From assembly GCA_008360955.1 (NCBI GenBank), contig LUCM01003402.1, forward strand, positions 1-64,000: a stretch of DNA of 64,000 nt. The letters are read 5' to 3'. The notes under the pieces were generated by a model. It ran no database searches, was not told the DNA's origin, and saw only the letters and a program-made list of their open reading frames with translations. The first letter of the stretch is position 1. Each line of letters opens with the position of its first letter. This DNA comes from Fasciolopsis buskii (taxonomy: Eukaryota; Platyhelminthes; Trematoda; Plagiorchiida; Fasciolidae). The position numbers and the translations under genes are program-made. This document shows positions 13,390-25,880 of the stretch, piece after piece.

Positions 13390-14193
13390 CGAAAGGACGG
13401 TATGCCGGATTGGTCGGGTTCTTGCAACGAAATCGTCGGATCAGACGATGCCTCGGTAGCAAGAGGGTGGAGGCCCTCTTCCGTTCCTAAGGTGAAAGTG
13501 CAAATTCTGTGTGTGACCACGAATCTCATTTCTATCAAACTCAAGGGGAGAAAATGAGGCGTTTTCATGTCAACCATCTTCAGCAGCCATACAACTCACA
13601 CATTGTCCTCTCCAAACACAGCTGGCTTTATATTGGCTAGCCCCCTTTGAATTCGCACACTGATCCCAAATCGGCCACATTCTGAGGTAGCTTGTTCCAG
13701 CCACTCACTAATCGCATGGCAAAAGATTTCCATCTTTCACATTCGTTTTTCCGTTACCCTTAGTGTTTCGTTCTCTCTTATCTGGGACAGGACCCCACGG
13801 TGACCCTGTATCTCAGCCAGGCCCTTACCGATCTTGGAGGCCTATGGTAAGCATCCTTCTTCTCTATGTCTTCTCAGGGAGTACAAGCCAAGCGCTCTCA
13901 GCCCCTGCCCATATCCCATGTGCTCAAGTGTCCAAACGAAGGTATAAAAACACGCTATACCTTTCTGGCATTTCCTATCTCTTACCAAATATGGTTTCAA
14001 TATCCGGACAAAGTATTCCAAGTACGGTCAAACAAATGCCCTGGACAGTGGCGGAAGAACCTCGGGTCACCTAGGTCCTATGGTTCTCTTAAGTTGTTAC
14101 AATGCGCACCATGTCTTCTTGGTTGCTTTCTGACGCTGCGCACTAGGATTGAAGTCCGCACCCTTGGTTGCTGTGTTTGCTCCATCGCGACCT
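13390..14193 (-). mobile_element. CR1-like LINE, 3' part (ORF2 C-terminus), segment A
   Basis: Read on the minus strand, degenerate frames give GLRALGLYSLRRHRE (around 13860-13910) and ERWKSFAMRLVSGWNKLP (around 13690-13750). Both resemble the conserved C-terminal region that follows the reverse transcriptase thumb in CR1/Jockey-type non-LTR retrotransposons. Several frameshifts and stops are present, so it is inactive. The piece lies directly downstream (minus sense) of a reverse transcriptase fragment at 14194-14740 and probably belongs to the same insertion. Bases 13428-14193 recur as a near-identical, indel-free reverse complement at 34429-35194. Bases 13390-13480 also resemble 26885-26965. 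Confidence 0.65.
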
Positions 14194-14740
14194 AATGCCC
14201 AGGTGGACCCATGTGGTCATAAAGGTTAGCTTCTATTTTTATGAACCCTTGGCACTTGCCCAAGTTCAACGGAAGGTGCCAATGTATCGACTGCTTGTGA
14301 ACTTTGTCCAGATTCCTCAGGATGGGATCAGTGTCTGGTTTCGGTAATAGTTCGGTGTCGTCAGCAAATACAAAACATTGACTTTCCAATGCGCTAATTA
14401 TGTTGCTGCTATAAATTGTGATGAGCATTGGTCTCGAGAAATACTTCCTTGGCACCTCGATGAACAGTAGCCCTATGTTCGGTAGACAGTTCCGTTTAAT
14501 TTTTACGGGAAATAAATGGCTGCAAAGGTCAAACGATTTTCTATGTCCGTGTGTTATCAGTGGGCTTATTTGGTTTTCAACACTGCGCGGCATCTAAATT
14601 TTCGTGTTTTCTGAAAGGCACATTTATTTTGCTTAATACTTTTGAGCGGCCAGAGATTTCGTTGTTATTTACTAAAATTAGAGTGCACTTATGTCATTGT
14701 TGTTTTGTCTGCATTAACCCTGGCTTTGGAGATAATTAAT
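14194..14740 (-). mobile_element. CR1-like LINE reverse transcriptase fragment
   Basis: The minus-strand frame 14593-14192 contains the palm-domain catalytic motif as CFVFADDTELL (FADD replaces the usual YADD). It is followed by LNLGKCQ, a typical post-motif-C segment of CR1/Jockey-like LINE reverse transcriptases. The upstream SRPMLITIYSSNIISAL corresponds to the block before the YADD box with frame damage. The fragment is 5'-truncated. The same sequence, full of small insertions, reappears reverse-complemented at 38690-39259. Confidence 0.75.
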
Positions 14741-17451
14741 CTCGTTTGCAGAATGTTAGTATAGAAAAACAGCTTATCCTTCACATGCAAGTACGGCAAC
14801 ACTGTGGGCGTTTCAAAACGGGTTTTTTGATGTCAAGCGAAACACCTTGAGTAAAGGGATACTAAATCGCCTTCTACTCATCACGATCCATTTCTATCTC
14901 AAAATTTCTGGCGTCTCAACGGCATTTCCAGACAACTTACTCCATTCATTTTCCAATTTCTTACTAAAGACCCGCGCACTTGTTTTCAGCCAAGAATGAA
15001 GCTTCACCAGTATATCTCCATTCCCTCGATTCCGATTTGGAGGTCATCGTGGCAGATGGTTCCGGAGACACCGGACTACCACAAATATCGCAATCAGATT
15101 TTCCCCTGTCAACCAGAACCCTTCGAGCATTATTGGCTTTTGTTTAGGTTCGGACCTGAGCAGAACACTTAATATCAATCATTCTGATTGTCCAGTATGT
15201 CGCACCAAAACCTCTTGCAATTTAACGATAATTCGTCAACAGAAGAAAGACTGCCTCCCCCGATATTGGTATGATTTCACTGAAGTTTGCAATACAGCTC
15301 CAGCATTCGGTTTTCCATCATCTGTCGGCAAAAATTGTTTGCAACCACCGCTTCAGGCCGTCGCTTTCTACGCCCTGATAAGGTCGCATCGTTGACCGAT
15401 TTCCTCCGGAAGACTGAAACTCATGTGTCGTTCAGACTTCAGTGGAAGTTGTTCGCTGGTCTTAGTTTAGTTGCCTCTTCAAAAAGCTCGTTTCAGCAAA
15501 TTGCCACCTCCACCGCAGAGGAATTAGTGGCAGATCTTGTTATTACAGATTTCTTTCGTGGTTCATCACCGTCCGGTAATGTTTCATTCCCTATTAGCTG
15601 GGACGAGCTCCGTAGGCTGTTGGGATTTATCAGATTTCATATTTCTTGAAAATCGCTCCGTCCAGCGTATACTCTGTTGGTCCTGAACCTTCAGCTTAAA
15701 CAATTAGTCCAAACGTCAACATTCATATACTCACAGAAACACGCTTCACTAAATTTCTCGTTCACTAAGTGGTCTTCTTGTTCTCTGACATTCTTGGTGG
15801 CCTGGAATTCCGCTGAATTTGTAGCCGGAGAAAATAAGCTGTGAGTTTCCCATAGGTACCGGCTTCGACCCTTTATGGGTATCTCAGTGGACTCGAAGTA
15901 ACAAAGACATCACGAGGAGGTTGGCACACTTTTCGATTAACTTTTCTCTTGTTTACTGTTATTTGTTAAAATAGGATGCAAGCATCAGAAAAGTTGTCGA
16001 AGATAACGCGCAACTAATGAGAAAAAGAATGACGAAAACAGATATGGAAATAGACAACAGAAAATACATATAAGGATGGGAGTATACAGCTGCAGGGAGA
16101 GAAAAATAGGAGTGAATGAAGAAATAAAAAGGCAAGTAAACATTGGATGCAGATAATTTCCATGGTAATTAAATTTAGAATATCAAAAGTGGAAAAGTAC
16201 TGGGTAAAATGAGAAGTGATGCACTAATAGAAAAGGAAGCAATTTGCTTCTCTCCGTTCAATTTAAATCCGTCTGTACTATATCCTAAAATTATCTTTGA
16301 ATCAATGAATAATCCGGCAGCCAAAACAATGACACGAAGAAGACGGAACTCTTAGAGATAATTTTCAGTCCGAAAAAAATATCAGAATAATTCTGGCTCT
16401 GGGTCAATTCTATCATAAGACAAATGAAGTTAAATGAACTGGACGGGTTTGCCTTGCTACTTCCTGAGCGAAGCCGAATTGCTCAGCGTATAGACAACGT
16501 TAACCTAGAAACAATTCAGGCCGCAGCAATGCTACAACTGCATTACTACTGCTCGCGCCAAACTACATCCTCGACGGCAATCGTTAAGCCAAGAGCTGGC
16601 TACGATATACCTAGAGACAGAGGTGTGCATCTTGGTTGATCGTTAGTGCTGATGGGAGAGTTCCCGTGCAATTCAGTTTAAAAAGCATAGATGCTCGTAA
16701 AAGTTTACATGGGGATGGTTTAAAGACCGGGTCATTGCTGGAAAACGGTTTGGGTGGCGACATATTCCGTGACTGTCAACTTTCATTTTCACCGTGTCAG
16801 TGCTAGCCGGGACTTAAGGGACTAAATTAGAAGAAACCGGGCGTCATGTAACATTGATAATCTGAATACGGATCTCGCTGTGGTCACTTATGCAACACTT
16901 ACTCGGTTCTGTACGGTTCTAGCATTGCCAACCCAGAATTCTTACCAGTAAAATCGAATAGAAAATGATATGAGGCTGAATGCTTTTGATTGAAGGGTGT
17001 CACGTTTGAGATACTGGTACAGCCCCGTAAAAATAGTGAGACTCAGTATGCTTGTTATATTAGAAAAGTGAAAGAAGATAGATTTAATTTAAGTCTTTGC
17101 AATCAGAGCGGGGATAAGCATGGATGATGAACCACCATGGGACACGATGGGCTCAACCTTGCAAGAGGTTCTAATCGACGTTAGGAAGACAGAGCAGTTT
17201 AACTGAAAAAAATAATAGGAGACAATACGGTCCACAGAGTAGGCCACAGCGTATAATGGAGTTTATTGTTCAAAGTCAAGGTCAGTGCAACTGTACCAGC
17301 AGTCGCAAAGGCCGTAGTTTGCTGGTACGTAGCTAAGAAAACAAGCGGATCCATGCCGAATCTACGGCAAAATGTGGACAATTCCTTGCTGTCACTTTAC
17401 CTTGATGAGAGCAGGTTGATGAACTGAATACGGGAAATCATTTTCACTGGC
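14741..17451. repeat. Segment B interior, duplicated at 35.5-38.7 kb, no gene recognised
   Basis: This is most of segment B. An insertion-rich reverse-complement copy occupies 35195-39259. The largest frame (15287-15649, plus, 120 codons) has no motif I recognise. The copy at 37.6-38.1 kb breaks that frame, so it is unlikely to be a conserved gene. Bases 15960-16330 are AT-rich and purine-rich. Confidence 0.6.
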
Positions 17452-17610
17452 GTGATTAATGCAGTGACCAATTGGAGTCGAAGGAAGACCATCATCAGGT
17501 TCATGAGCATGGCTTTAGTTAGCAAATTCAATATGAAGCAGCACACAGTCAGAGTTGGACTGTCGGACTGGGAACCATTGAATCTCTCCGATCGGCGCTA
17601 TTCGTCAGAA

Positions 17611-17873
17611 TGGTTGGTGGTAAATGAAAATGGAAAACACCGTCATTTATGTCGTGACTAATCAGTAGTTGACTAAGGCCCTTTTTCGAATCAAATGACT
17701 ACTAAAGGTTCACCTTATAATAATTTCTAGCTTAAAATTTGAATCGCATCAACCTGACAAAAACATGCGTTGATTTGCCTGGCTACCTCACAGGATTGTT
17801 TACCCAGAAATAAAGAGAAGACTAATGCAAGAACGCAACCCACTGCAACACTAAGCCCTATCGCCTATTGTCT
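17611..17873 (-). repeat. Inverted copy of RTE LINE 3' UTR (left arm)
   Basis: These 263 bp are the reverse complement of 20615-20877 with no indels and very few mismatches (for example at 17648). Position sums are constant at 38488. The matching right arm lies at the 3' end of the RTE element, and similar sequence follows the RTE 3' end at 49720-49860 on the minus strand, so it is best read as an RTE 3' untranslated tail. The inner end abuts the RTE endonuclease start at about 17878. A third, indel-rich copy lies at about 35215-35490. Confidence 0.85.
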
Positions 17874-17877
17874 GTTC

Positions 17878-20614
17878 TTTTAAATTGGCTGTTTTTGATG
17901 TCCGCACGCTCAACCAGATAAGGCACCAAACTGTCCTAGCCAGCACTCTTGAAACTTTCAAAATAAATGAAGGTTGTATCAGAAGAACACATACCAGACC
18001 CCACGTGAGGAATTATTTTCCATAGCCCTGAAACAACCTCATCCTCTCGATTCACTCTTCAAGCGCTTGTAATAAGGCGGGCGTTTGGGTCGTTCTGAAC
18101 AAAAAAACTGAGTGTGCACCGCTAGGATGGATCCCAATTAACACTCATTTGCGTGCAGTTCGGATGGAGAGTATTGTTTGCCTCAAGAGCAGCCGACTGA
18201 AGCGTCGTTATCTGTTTGCCCTATCTGTGTATGTACCCAACGACTGCAGCTCCTCTAGAGCCAAAGACGACTTCTACCAAGATCTATTCCAATTACCTCA
18301 AAGTGTGTGTTCGTCGGACGTTGTGGTCACCGCAACCACTCGGCTATTTTGCGGAAGTACATCGGTAGATCAGAGGTCCATTTTTGACCCACCCAATCGC
18401 AGACGGCAATTGCTCGATTCAAGTTTGTACCAACCACAGATTGTTTCTGGAGAACAAAATCTTTTTCCATGTGAAACGACATCAGCTCGTCTGGATTCAG
18501 ACTGACCATATTGTCTTCAGACATTGATGATGTGGGTTAGGCAAAGGTTGTCGATCATTCTTATTCACACCTGTAAACTGAAATCAGGCCTCAGTCGGTG
18601 ATCCCTTCCATTTGTGCCTATCTTGCGGCAAAACCATAACGCAAACTAACTGTGTTACACAGCTGCTAAACAATAATCGCCAACTTCAATTCCGGTGGGA
18701 GCTCTCGACGTGGATGTCGTCCCAAAGAAGTACCCAAGATCCGGGCCCAGCGTTTCAAGACAACTGCCACGCAGGACTTCAGGCAATGTGCGCCTCAGAA
18801 ACGGTGGATATCATTGACTTCAACTCTTCCATTGGATGCTTGCAAATCCGTCTTTCTAGATGCAACATGCAATAAGATGATCAAACCCCTGAGATGTCAA
18901 CTGAGAAGGAGCCTAAGGAAGGACCGCGAGCAGTAGGGGATAGGAAATTTAAAGCAAATGGAAAAAGCTGCAGCCATCAAAAATAGTCGCAACGTTTACC
19001 GACCGACTGGGAACAGTGGCCCACGGCAGTCAAGCGTGAGCGAGTTGATCAAGGTATCCGACTGCTTACCAATTCACTCCAAGGATCGTAGGCTACAGAG
19101 TTGGTCAGAACACTTAAAGGAACCCAGTTTCAAACCGGACCTTTCCCTTACACCAGCAAATGAAACAATGCAGGTAGATACCAAAACATCCATCCGAAAT
19201 GGAGGTTTTTCAAAAGGGTATAAGACAGCTGAGCCAGATGGACTGCCACCGCACCTCTTCAACGATGGTGACAAAGTGTTGACAACAAAGTAAACAAAAT
19301 ACTCGTGCTTAATCTGCACAAGAGAATAGACTCCTAAAGACATGTGAATCAGTGATTGTGCAAGAAAGGTGGCCGTCGTATGCAAATAAAAGAGACATTA
19401 GTTTGATAAACACTACATCCAAACTCCTCGTGGGTGTTATTCTCTGTCGACCATTGAGTGTTTGCGAAAAGCGCATGTGGGAGAACCGAGACGGCCAGGG
19501 TTTTGTTGACCGAATATTTATTCCGCAGAAAACCTTTGTACTCAAGCATTTATTTGAAGGCCCACGAACCGCAGTTCCTTTGACTGTAAGGTAGCGTTCG
19601 ACTTAGTCGATCGTGCATTTTGGACGTGCTAATCCTCACTAAAAGGTGTGGCAGAGAAATTTGCTTAAGCTTTCCAATCTCTGCATTCCAACAACTGAAG
19701 CCAAATACGCGCTTGTGGTAATGTTTCACCTGACTTCACAACAAGAAATGGTGTTCGTCGGAGTTGTCCCCTTTACATGTTTTCTTTTCAATTCTATCAC
19801 TGAGATGACTAAAGGATAGACCTCTTCACAATGACATTAATAGTTGCTCAGACAGGAAATTGTCTGACCTAGTATACCATGTTTGTGCCTCTGTGTAAAG
19901 ATCAAAATAAGTCGAAGGTTTTATCGGTCGTCTGAACTATATTGTAGGTACGTTTGGGATGCATTTTCTACCACCAACGCGACGAATGCTGGTGCAAGAC
20001 CGGGTTGGCTCAAAGCATAAACTTGTCATTTCAGGAGAAGAATCGGGTAGAGCAGATGAACTGTTACTTGAGTAGTTGCATCTCACAGGACAATCATATA
20101 TCAGCAAAAGCGTCCCAGTTCATAGAGAATGCTCATTTGGCATTCAAAAATTTCAGGTAAACGGTGAATCGGCATGACAGCTGATGACCCATCGAAGGTC
20201 AGCTTTGCGAAGTGGCAGCGAGATTGGTCCGTTTTAAGCTCAAAAAGGTCTGAGAGGATTTATGGGAAGACTTCTGCTGTCTGAACCTCACAGGATTAGC
20301 AAGATGTGAACTGGAAATCTTGCCATTAGCCCCAAGTTTGGACCTAAGATACGGATCCTCATGATCCAGTCTTTAAAATAAGCACTAAGTTTCAGCAGAT
20401 TAAGGTTGTTTTGGGAAACTGTCCTCATACACACAGAGGAGACTGCCTTGTTGTATCTCTTTGTCTGTGGCAGATAATGATTGGAAAATAGTTGGAGGTG
20501 GTCAGTCAATGACATTGGAAAAAGACATTGAAAACCAAACCAGCGGATTGGCCCATGTAATTAGAGCTGGACTATCGGATTGTTGTTCATGGAATCTCCT
20601 CGATCGGTGGTTAG
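17878..20614 (+). mobile_element. Degenerate RTE-clade LINE (endonuclease + reverse transcriptase)
   Basis: Frames on the plus strand follow the RTE ORF2 order. The APE-type endonuclease start is LAVFDVRTLNQIRHQT (17881 onward). Mid-endonuclease is VRMESIVCLKSSRLKRRYLF (18161 onward) and FYQDLFQLPQSVCSSDVVV. The linker MEKAAAIKNSRNVYR starts at 18958. The reverse transcriptase region has AEPDGLPPHLFNDGDKVL (19230 region) and ISLINTTSKLLVGVILCRPL (19400 region), and later blocks before 20160 are broken. Multiple stops and frameshifts make it inactive. It is flanked by the 263 bp inverted arms 17611-17873 and 20615-20877. Bases 17893-19991 recur as a practically identical reverse complement at 39260-41358, carrying the same lesions, so the duplication (or assembly duplication) postdates the decay. 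Confidence 0.85.
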
Positions 20615-20877
20615 AGACAATAGGCGATAGGGCTTAGTGTTGCAGTGGGTTGCGTTCTTGCATTAGTCTTCTTTTTATTTCTGAGTAAACAATCCTGTGA
20701 GGTAGCCAGGCAAATCAACGCATGTTTTTGTCAGGTTGATGCGATTCAAATTTTAAGCTAGAAATTATTATAAGGTGAACCTTTAGTAGTCATTTGATTC
20801 GAAAAAGGGCCTTAGTCAACTACTGATTAGTCACGACATGAATGACGGTGTTTTCCATTTTCATTTACCACCAACCA
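20615..20877 (+). repeat. RTE LINE 3' UTR (right arm of inverted pair)
   Basis: This is a near-perfect reverse complement of 17611-17873. It directly follows the RTE reverse transcriptase remnant. It also shares blocks (GGTTAGAGACA, then GTTGCAGT, then ATTCTTGCAT with changes) with sequence after another RTE 3' end at 49720-49800 (minus). This supports its being the 3' UTR rather than a DNA-transposon TIR. Confidence 0.8.
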
Positions 20878-21690
20878 ACCTGATTTTCAATTGCTTCCAA
20901 TTTGACCATTGATTTAAGTGTAATTTGACTGTCGCTTTCATGATTTTTTATTCCTTTACCGAAAATACTCGCTTTAGGCCGAAAATCTAATAGACGGGAT
21001 TTTCGTAATAGTTTGGGTTTCATCCAGTTTTTGCTGGCATAGGCATAAAATCAGCTCCTAAATTGACCTCAACCCTCAATAATTACAACGCAATTCTGTT
21101 CAGTTTACTCTGAAAACTATTGACATACTAGACGGGTTTTCAATGAAATGAAAATTAAATAGATGCAAAATAGATAACAAATTCTTACATGTATATTTTT
21201 CAATATGAAGAAGTACATTTTACGAGGTAGACCCTCTTCAACCGTCATTTTGCCGTCTTTTTTTATTATCTTTGTTCGATTCAATAGAGGTGGTCATTTG
21301 TGAGCCTTCACCGCCATCTATTAATTGAAACCCGTGATATGGTTTATGTAAGGTCAGGCGAATGAATCCTGCAGGTCCGACCTCACTTCTCCTCGAAGTT
21401 TAGGTCAAATGTAAATCAGCTTCCCCTTAAGCACGGCGGTATGCATCAAGAACCAAACCAATGAGTTGTAACCGATCTTATTACCCGAACTGCCGTAGAT
21501 CATCCGAACCCCAGTTGCAGGAACAAATAAGTGGTGTATAGCAGGTTGAAAGTGTTAATTGTGAACTTACTGAACAAACGACAATTAGCATCTAGAATGC
21601 CCTAGGTGGAGGCAAACGTTTTGTCAGCGTGGGCACAGATCTTCGACGAAGGGAAGACTCATGCACTTACAGAGTTTACCAGCGTCAAAT
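20878..21690. other. No recognisable gene
   Basis: AT-rich sequence (20900-21300) followed by mixed sequence. I see no exon, RNA gene or element motif. Confidence 0.5.
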
Positions 21691-21699
21691 CAAAGCAGG

Positions 21700-21910
21700 C
21701 GACCAAGGATTGAATAATTGTATGTACCACGCGTTTTTTTAGATCCCGTCTTCATGCGCACGCATTTCTGGTGAACCTCTGGGGAGTACTATCCCTTCGG
21801 CCAGCAAGTGACAACTACCAGATTTTTCTCCAGTTGCCTTTGGCCACCAGGCTCTTTGATTACCCACCAGAGTTTTAGACCATACATGCTGATCAATTCA
21901 GAATCTGACC
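21700..21910 (-). mobile_element. CR1-like LINE reverse transcriptase scrap
   Basis: By eye this aligns with 25060-25215, part of the larger LINE at 24.8-25.9 kb. Shared blocks include GCACGCATTTCT, CCAGGCTCTTTGA versus TCAGGCTCTCTGA, and CCACCAGAG versus CCACGAGAG. It is a diverged fragment of the same family with no intact frame. Confidence 0.5.
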
Positions 21911-23574
21911 AAACTGCTCAATAACACTAAAAGCAACAATAGCCACAAGAAAGAGCCCTGTGACAAAGCAATTCCGGCCACTTAAGAGGCAGAGCACGAG
22001 TAAACAAACTTCATGACCAATGATCTCCCTCGTACAAACTCTTCAACCCCTGTCACAACCTTGCTACTACTCCGAACAGTCTATGGTTTGGGGTTTTATC
22101 AAGCCCCCAAATGAAATGAGCTTGTCTATGCCTCCGCTTGAGACGATTATTCATGGACCAGAATAAGGCGGAAGAGAAAGCTGCAGTCCATCCAGAAACG
22201 ACGTTGTCGGGGGATTAGAAGTATGTAATTCAACAGGCTTTTGGTAAACCGGAGTGATAGCAATTTTTCCTGAACTTGATACATAAGTGGTTCCTTGGTC
22301 AGTAGCTGGTCACCTTAAGCATTCCTGCCACCATGTAAACAATGATACCGCCGTGTTTCTATTCCATTCTTTCAGCAACTTGCCTTATTCTAGGTATGCA
22401 GTAAAAATATTTGTTAGCGTTGGCATGAATTTCTAAGCCAATTTTTCAGTACGTTTAGATCTATTCCGTCCGGTTCCGGTGCTTAACGCGGCAATAATAA
22501 ATGGACCGCACCCACAACATCGTCTAGTGGACAGAAGTTCTATCATCGTATACCAGTCGACTTTGGCAACGATGCAAGCAAACCCTCTGTGGCCTCCATG
22601 GGGTGTTGCGCACCATCTATTTAAGTCAGAATCAGTTTTCTATCAACGTTTAAACATTTGGGTATGCTTTGGTTTCCTTTCGTAAACATGCCTACAGTGT
22701 TCTAGAGGCAAACTTGGACTCCAGGACTAAACCCTGTTCATATGCTTGCCATTTTTTAAGAATAAAGGCTGTGAAAAGGTTTTTAATTCTCTCGCAGCAG
22801 TCCTACTCTTCTCCGGTCGATTGTTGACCGATTTATATGGCGCAATTTTCTCTCCAACTCCTCGTCTTATCATAAAGAGCAACAAACATGATTACATAGC
22901 CTCTTTGTGCACGATAATAGCCTCCAAAGGTAGGAAACGTTCCCAGTGAAAATGGCCACATACTGATCAAATTAGTTATCACCATCCCAAACCCATGCGA
23001 TAATGGAAGCTGCTGCTTGCATTTCATTGACAGTGGTGCACCAGATGCTCCATTCATCTGGCAGTCCCGTCTAACCTGCAACGTCAACTGTGCTTGGTGG
23101 TCTTAGCATGTTTAAGCTGGATAAGTCAGAGGCTCGCGGATAGAATACCAGCTCTAAGATGGACGCCCGCTTTGTCCTCATCCTGGAAGCTTCGTGCACT
23201 TATCATTAGGGCTCACACATGACCACCCGAAACTCAGTGGGAAAACTGTCCAGAACTGAGGCGCTGTTAACCTCACTAACCAAAAAATGTCCATCGGACG
23301 CGGAGCAAATCAGGAAGTTAAGGAGACCTGATGGATCGGTTTCAGGTGGCTAACTGACTACATCAATCAGTAAAAACCAACCGCCAGTTTGTCTTTAATC
23401 AGAGCGTCTCGGCGAAGCCAAACTCACCAACACGTGCCTCCTTCAGCTTAATATGTTTTTATCCTTTGCTGGAGAGTCCCGTATGGCATCCTGGTATTGA
23501 CTTGGTGCCCATCCCACTAAATTAGAAAGTCGACTACATGCGGATGGAACTGTAAGAGAAGAATGAACTCCTCA
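21911..23574. other. No recognisable gene
   Basis: Short frames only. I cannot assign any stretch to a gene or a named element. Confidence 0.5.
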
Positions 23575-23790
23575 TTATGTCCCTAAAAAAGTAATATCAT
23601 AATTTTTTCTCTCGTAAGACGAGGCTGCAGTCACCACAGGAACGTTCGTGTCCAAAAGGCACTGATCTCGTTGTAGTCTGGTCTTCTCCTTGGAGTAAAC
23701 TTTAATGACCCGAGGTCTTGGTACACCGGAAGGTGCATCTTTTGTGACCAGTGCCAAATCCAATAGTCCTTCAGTCGGAACATTAAGATA
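23575..23790 (-). mobile_element. Possible LINE endonuclease fragment
   Basis: The minus-strand frame reads LLDLALVTKDAPSGV near 23710-23770. This resembles the LDL(V/A)LT block near the C-terminus of LINE APE endonucleases. It is short and isolated, and on the minus strand it lies downstream of the 24.8-25.9 kb reverse transcriptase, so it is a separate or rearranged piece. It could be chance. Confidence 0.35.
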
Positions 23791-24799
23791 TATGGGAAGA
23801 ACTAACGATTAGGGCGCTTACGGCTTTGATCTTTGAAACCCACTCAAGGGAAGGATGGTAGCGCAAGGTGCCAGCAACTTCATGACAGAACATATACGCC
23901 CGTATAAGTTCCCCGAGGAGATTTTACAATTAGAAGCAACCCTGAGGTCGGAGAAGCACGGCACACGGAAGACTTCTTCACGATTCTAGAAATTCACATC
24001 CCCTCTGGTTTGAATCCGACAAGGTGAAGTGGAATTGTGGTAAAAAAAGAAGAATGGTGTTTAGGCACTGCTTGTTTGCACCCCAAGCCAAGTGAAATCC
24101 GAAAACCGATAAAAGAGATGCCTTGATTTCAGACGTTTTCCACGGAGTCAACCGTAAAGGATCCCCTTGGGTGGGTAATCCAAATATCCAGACTAAACAT
24201 TTAACTGGTCGCTTAGACAGTAATTGGCTTGCAGTAATTCAAATTCCACAAAATCAACCGTCACACGCATTATAGCGGGATTTTGGCCATGAAGCCGACA
24301 ATTTGCTAAAATCTCATGTATGTGCTTTCCTAAATGATTTTACATTTAACGTTCACTGTTTATTGATGGGAACGGCAGGGATTTCACCTGCGTGAGCCCC
24401 GCTGCCGACCGTTTCTTACGCCCCCTGTCGTAGGTGGTCGCATGACCTTAGCAGCGGGTAGTTGTAAAGTGCTAACTGGAACTCGTGGTAGTTATCCCCG
24501 TCCACCATAGCTGTTAGCAACGAGTTCCAAAGCTCGATCGATCTCCTAGAAAGGCTACAAACCGGTTAAAATCCAGTAGATCTAAGTCTTTTTCAGTGCA
24601 AACGCGTGCCCGCTAGTTGGGCCGCAGTCGAGCAGTGGGAATTAAGCCTACAGCCCTAATTCACCTTGAATGATGCGTCCAACATAAATGATGTCTCTTC
24701 GAGCACGACAGTGACCCTCAGAAAATAACCCGGTCAGTTGTGGCCGTAGCTTCACGACGAGGTGAGTAGCGGCCTTCTATGCCACTCCCAGCTTTGCGA
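23791..24799. other. No recognisable gene
   Basis: There is no exon I can support. The part from about 24360 may be the 3' tail of the minus-strand LINE that begins at 25.88 kb, but I see no defining motif. Confidence 0.4.
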
Positions 24800-25880
24800 A
24801 CTCATCAGTTTAAAATGGGGACGCAGCAACTCCTAAAGTCCCAATCTTGGCGGTATAGCAGCTTGAAGGCTTTGTATGAAAACCGGCTGAAGGAACGTCG
24901 GACAGCAAACAGTATACCACATGCGGAGGCATTGATATGGTCGGTGTAGCCAAGGCTTTTAATGGAGGAGAACCCGTTAACCTTGGGTCGCATTTATCAT
25001 GGATTATCCGTAACACAGACCCTTGAAAGCAGTAGCTGTGTGTCGCGTTTCCTTTGACGGCCCACCTGCGTATGCACGCATTTCTCATAGCTTACTGGCA
25101 ACTCCCTTTTTTGCGACCAGCGGTCGAGTGCGTCCAGGTACTCCTGCAACTGTCTCCGGCCGTCAGGCTCTCTGAGTATCCACGAGAGTTCATCTGAGTA
25201 GACCTTGTACGAAGGCTTCACTACCTGTAGCAAATCGTTTATGAACATCAGTGGTCTCAAGACTGAGCCTTGTGGCACACCACTACCTATCTTATGTAAA
25301 GTGAAATGAGTCGGAAACCCTACCAGTGAACAATCTTCCTCACACAAAACCCCCAAACCAGGGACATAGTCTTGCTTGAACCCCAAAGGATTTTAGCTTC
25401 GCTATCAGTCTGCGGTGTGGAACTTTGTCGAATGCCCTACGGAAGTCGACGTAGATGACGTCCGTCAGACAGACCTCTCCCACTGCTTGGAACGTACGCT
25501 CACCAGCCAAAAGAAGACAGAACAAACAGGAACGTCTGTTCCTAATGCCATGTTGCTGAAGATTAAGTGGTTGGTGAATCTGCAGGTGTTCGCGTAAATG
25601 GATGAAAACCGACCGTATTGCGAGCTTTCCCGCTGCACGAGTGAGGATCACTGGGCGGTAATTGTCCGCCGGCGACTTACTGTAACTTAAATAATAGTAC
25701 CACTGTGGTTTTCCCCCTATTTAGGTAGCTTACCGTGCTCGAACACCAGTCTCGGTATCATTGGTGCGACTTGGTGTGCCTTTTTCCAATATATTTGGAT
25801 GAATTCCGTCAGGACAGGGTGGCTTAGACAGCACTAGTGAACGGAGGGTAATTGCGACCTTCTCCTAAGCCCCCAAGCAA
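24800..25880 (-). mobile_element. CR1-like LINE reverse transcriptase, degenerate
   Basis: Minus-strand frames give successive reverse transcriptase motifs. PPCPDGIHPNILEKGT is near 25800. DVIYVDFRRAFDKVPHRRLI (25410-25470) is motif A with the first catalytic Asp. SGVPQGSVLRPLMFINDL (around 25230-25285) is motif B. YKVYSDELSW (25180-25215) is motif C, where the usual YADD has become YSDE. LDALDRWSQKRELPVSYEKC follows. Frames are broken between about 25380 and 25340 and again at 25000, and the catalytic YADD is lost, so the copy is dead. Non-LTR elements of this kind move by target-primed reverse transcription. Confidence 0.85.

Noticed and set aside
14330..14365. Hammerhead-like core on the minus strand (CTGACGA ... 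GAAAC)
   Set aside because: It is LINE coding sequence across the FADD box, the 10.1/11.1 positions do not pair (C and C), and there is no cleavage triplet in place.
15287..15649. 120-codon frame as a gene
   Set aside because: No motif, no splice context, and frame broken in the duplicated copy at 37.6-38.1 kb.
17611..20877. DNA transposon with 263 bp TIRs
   Set aside because: The arms match the RTE 3' tail, the interior is RTE ORF2 rather than a transposase, and no target duplication is visible.
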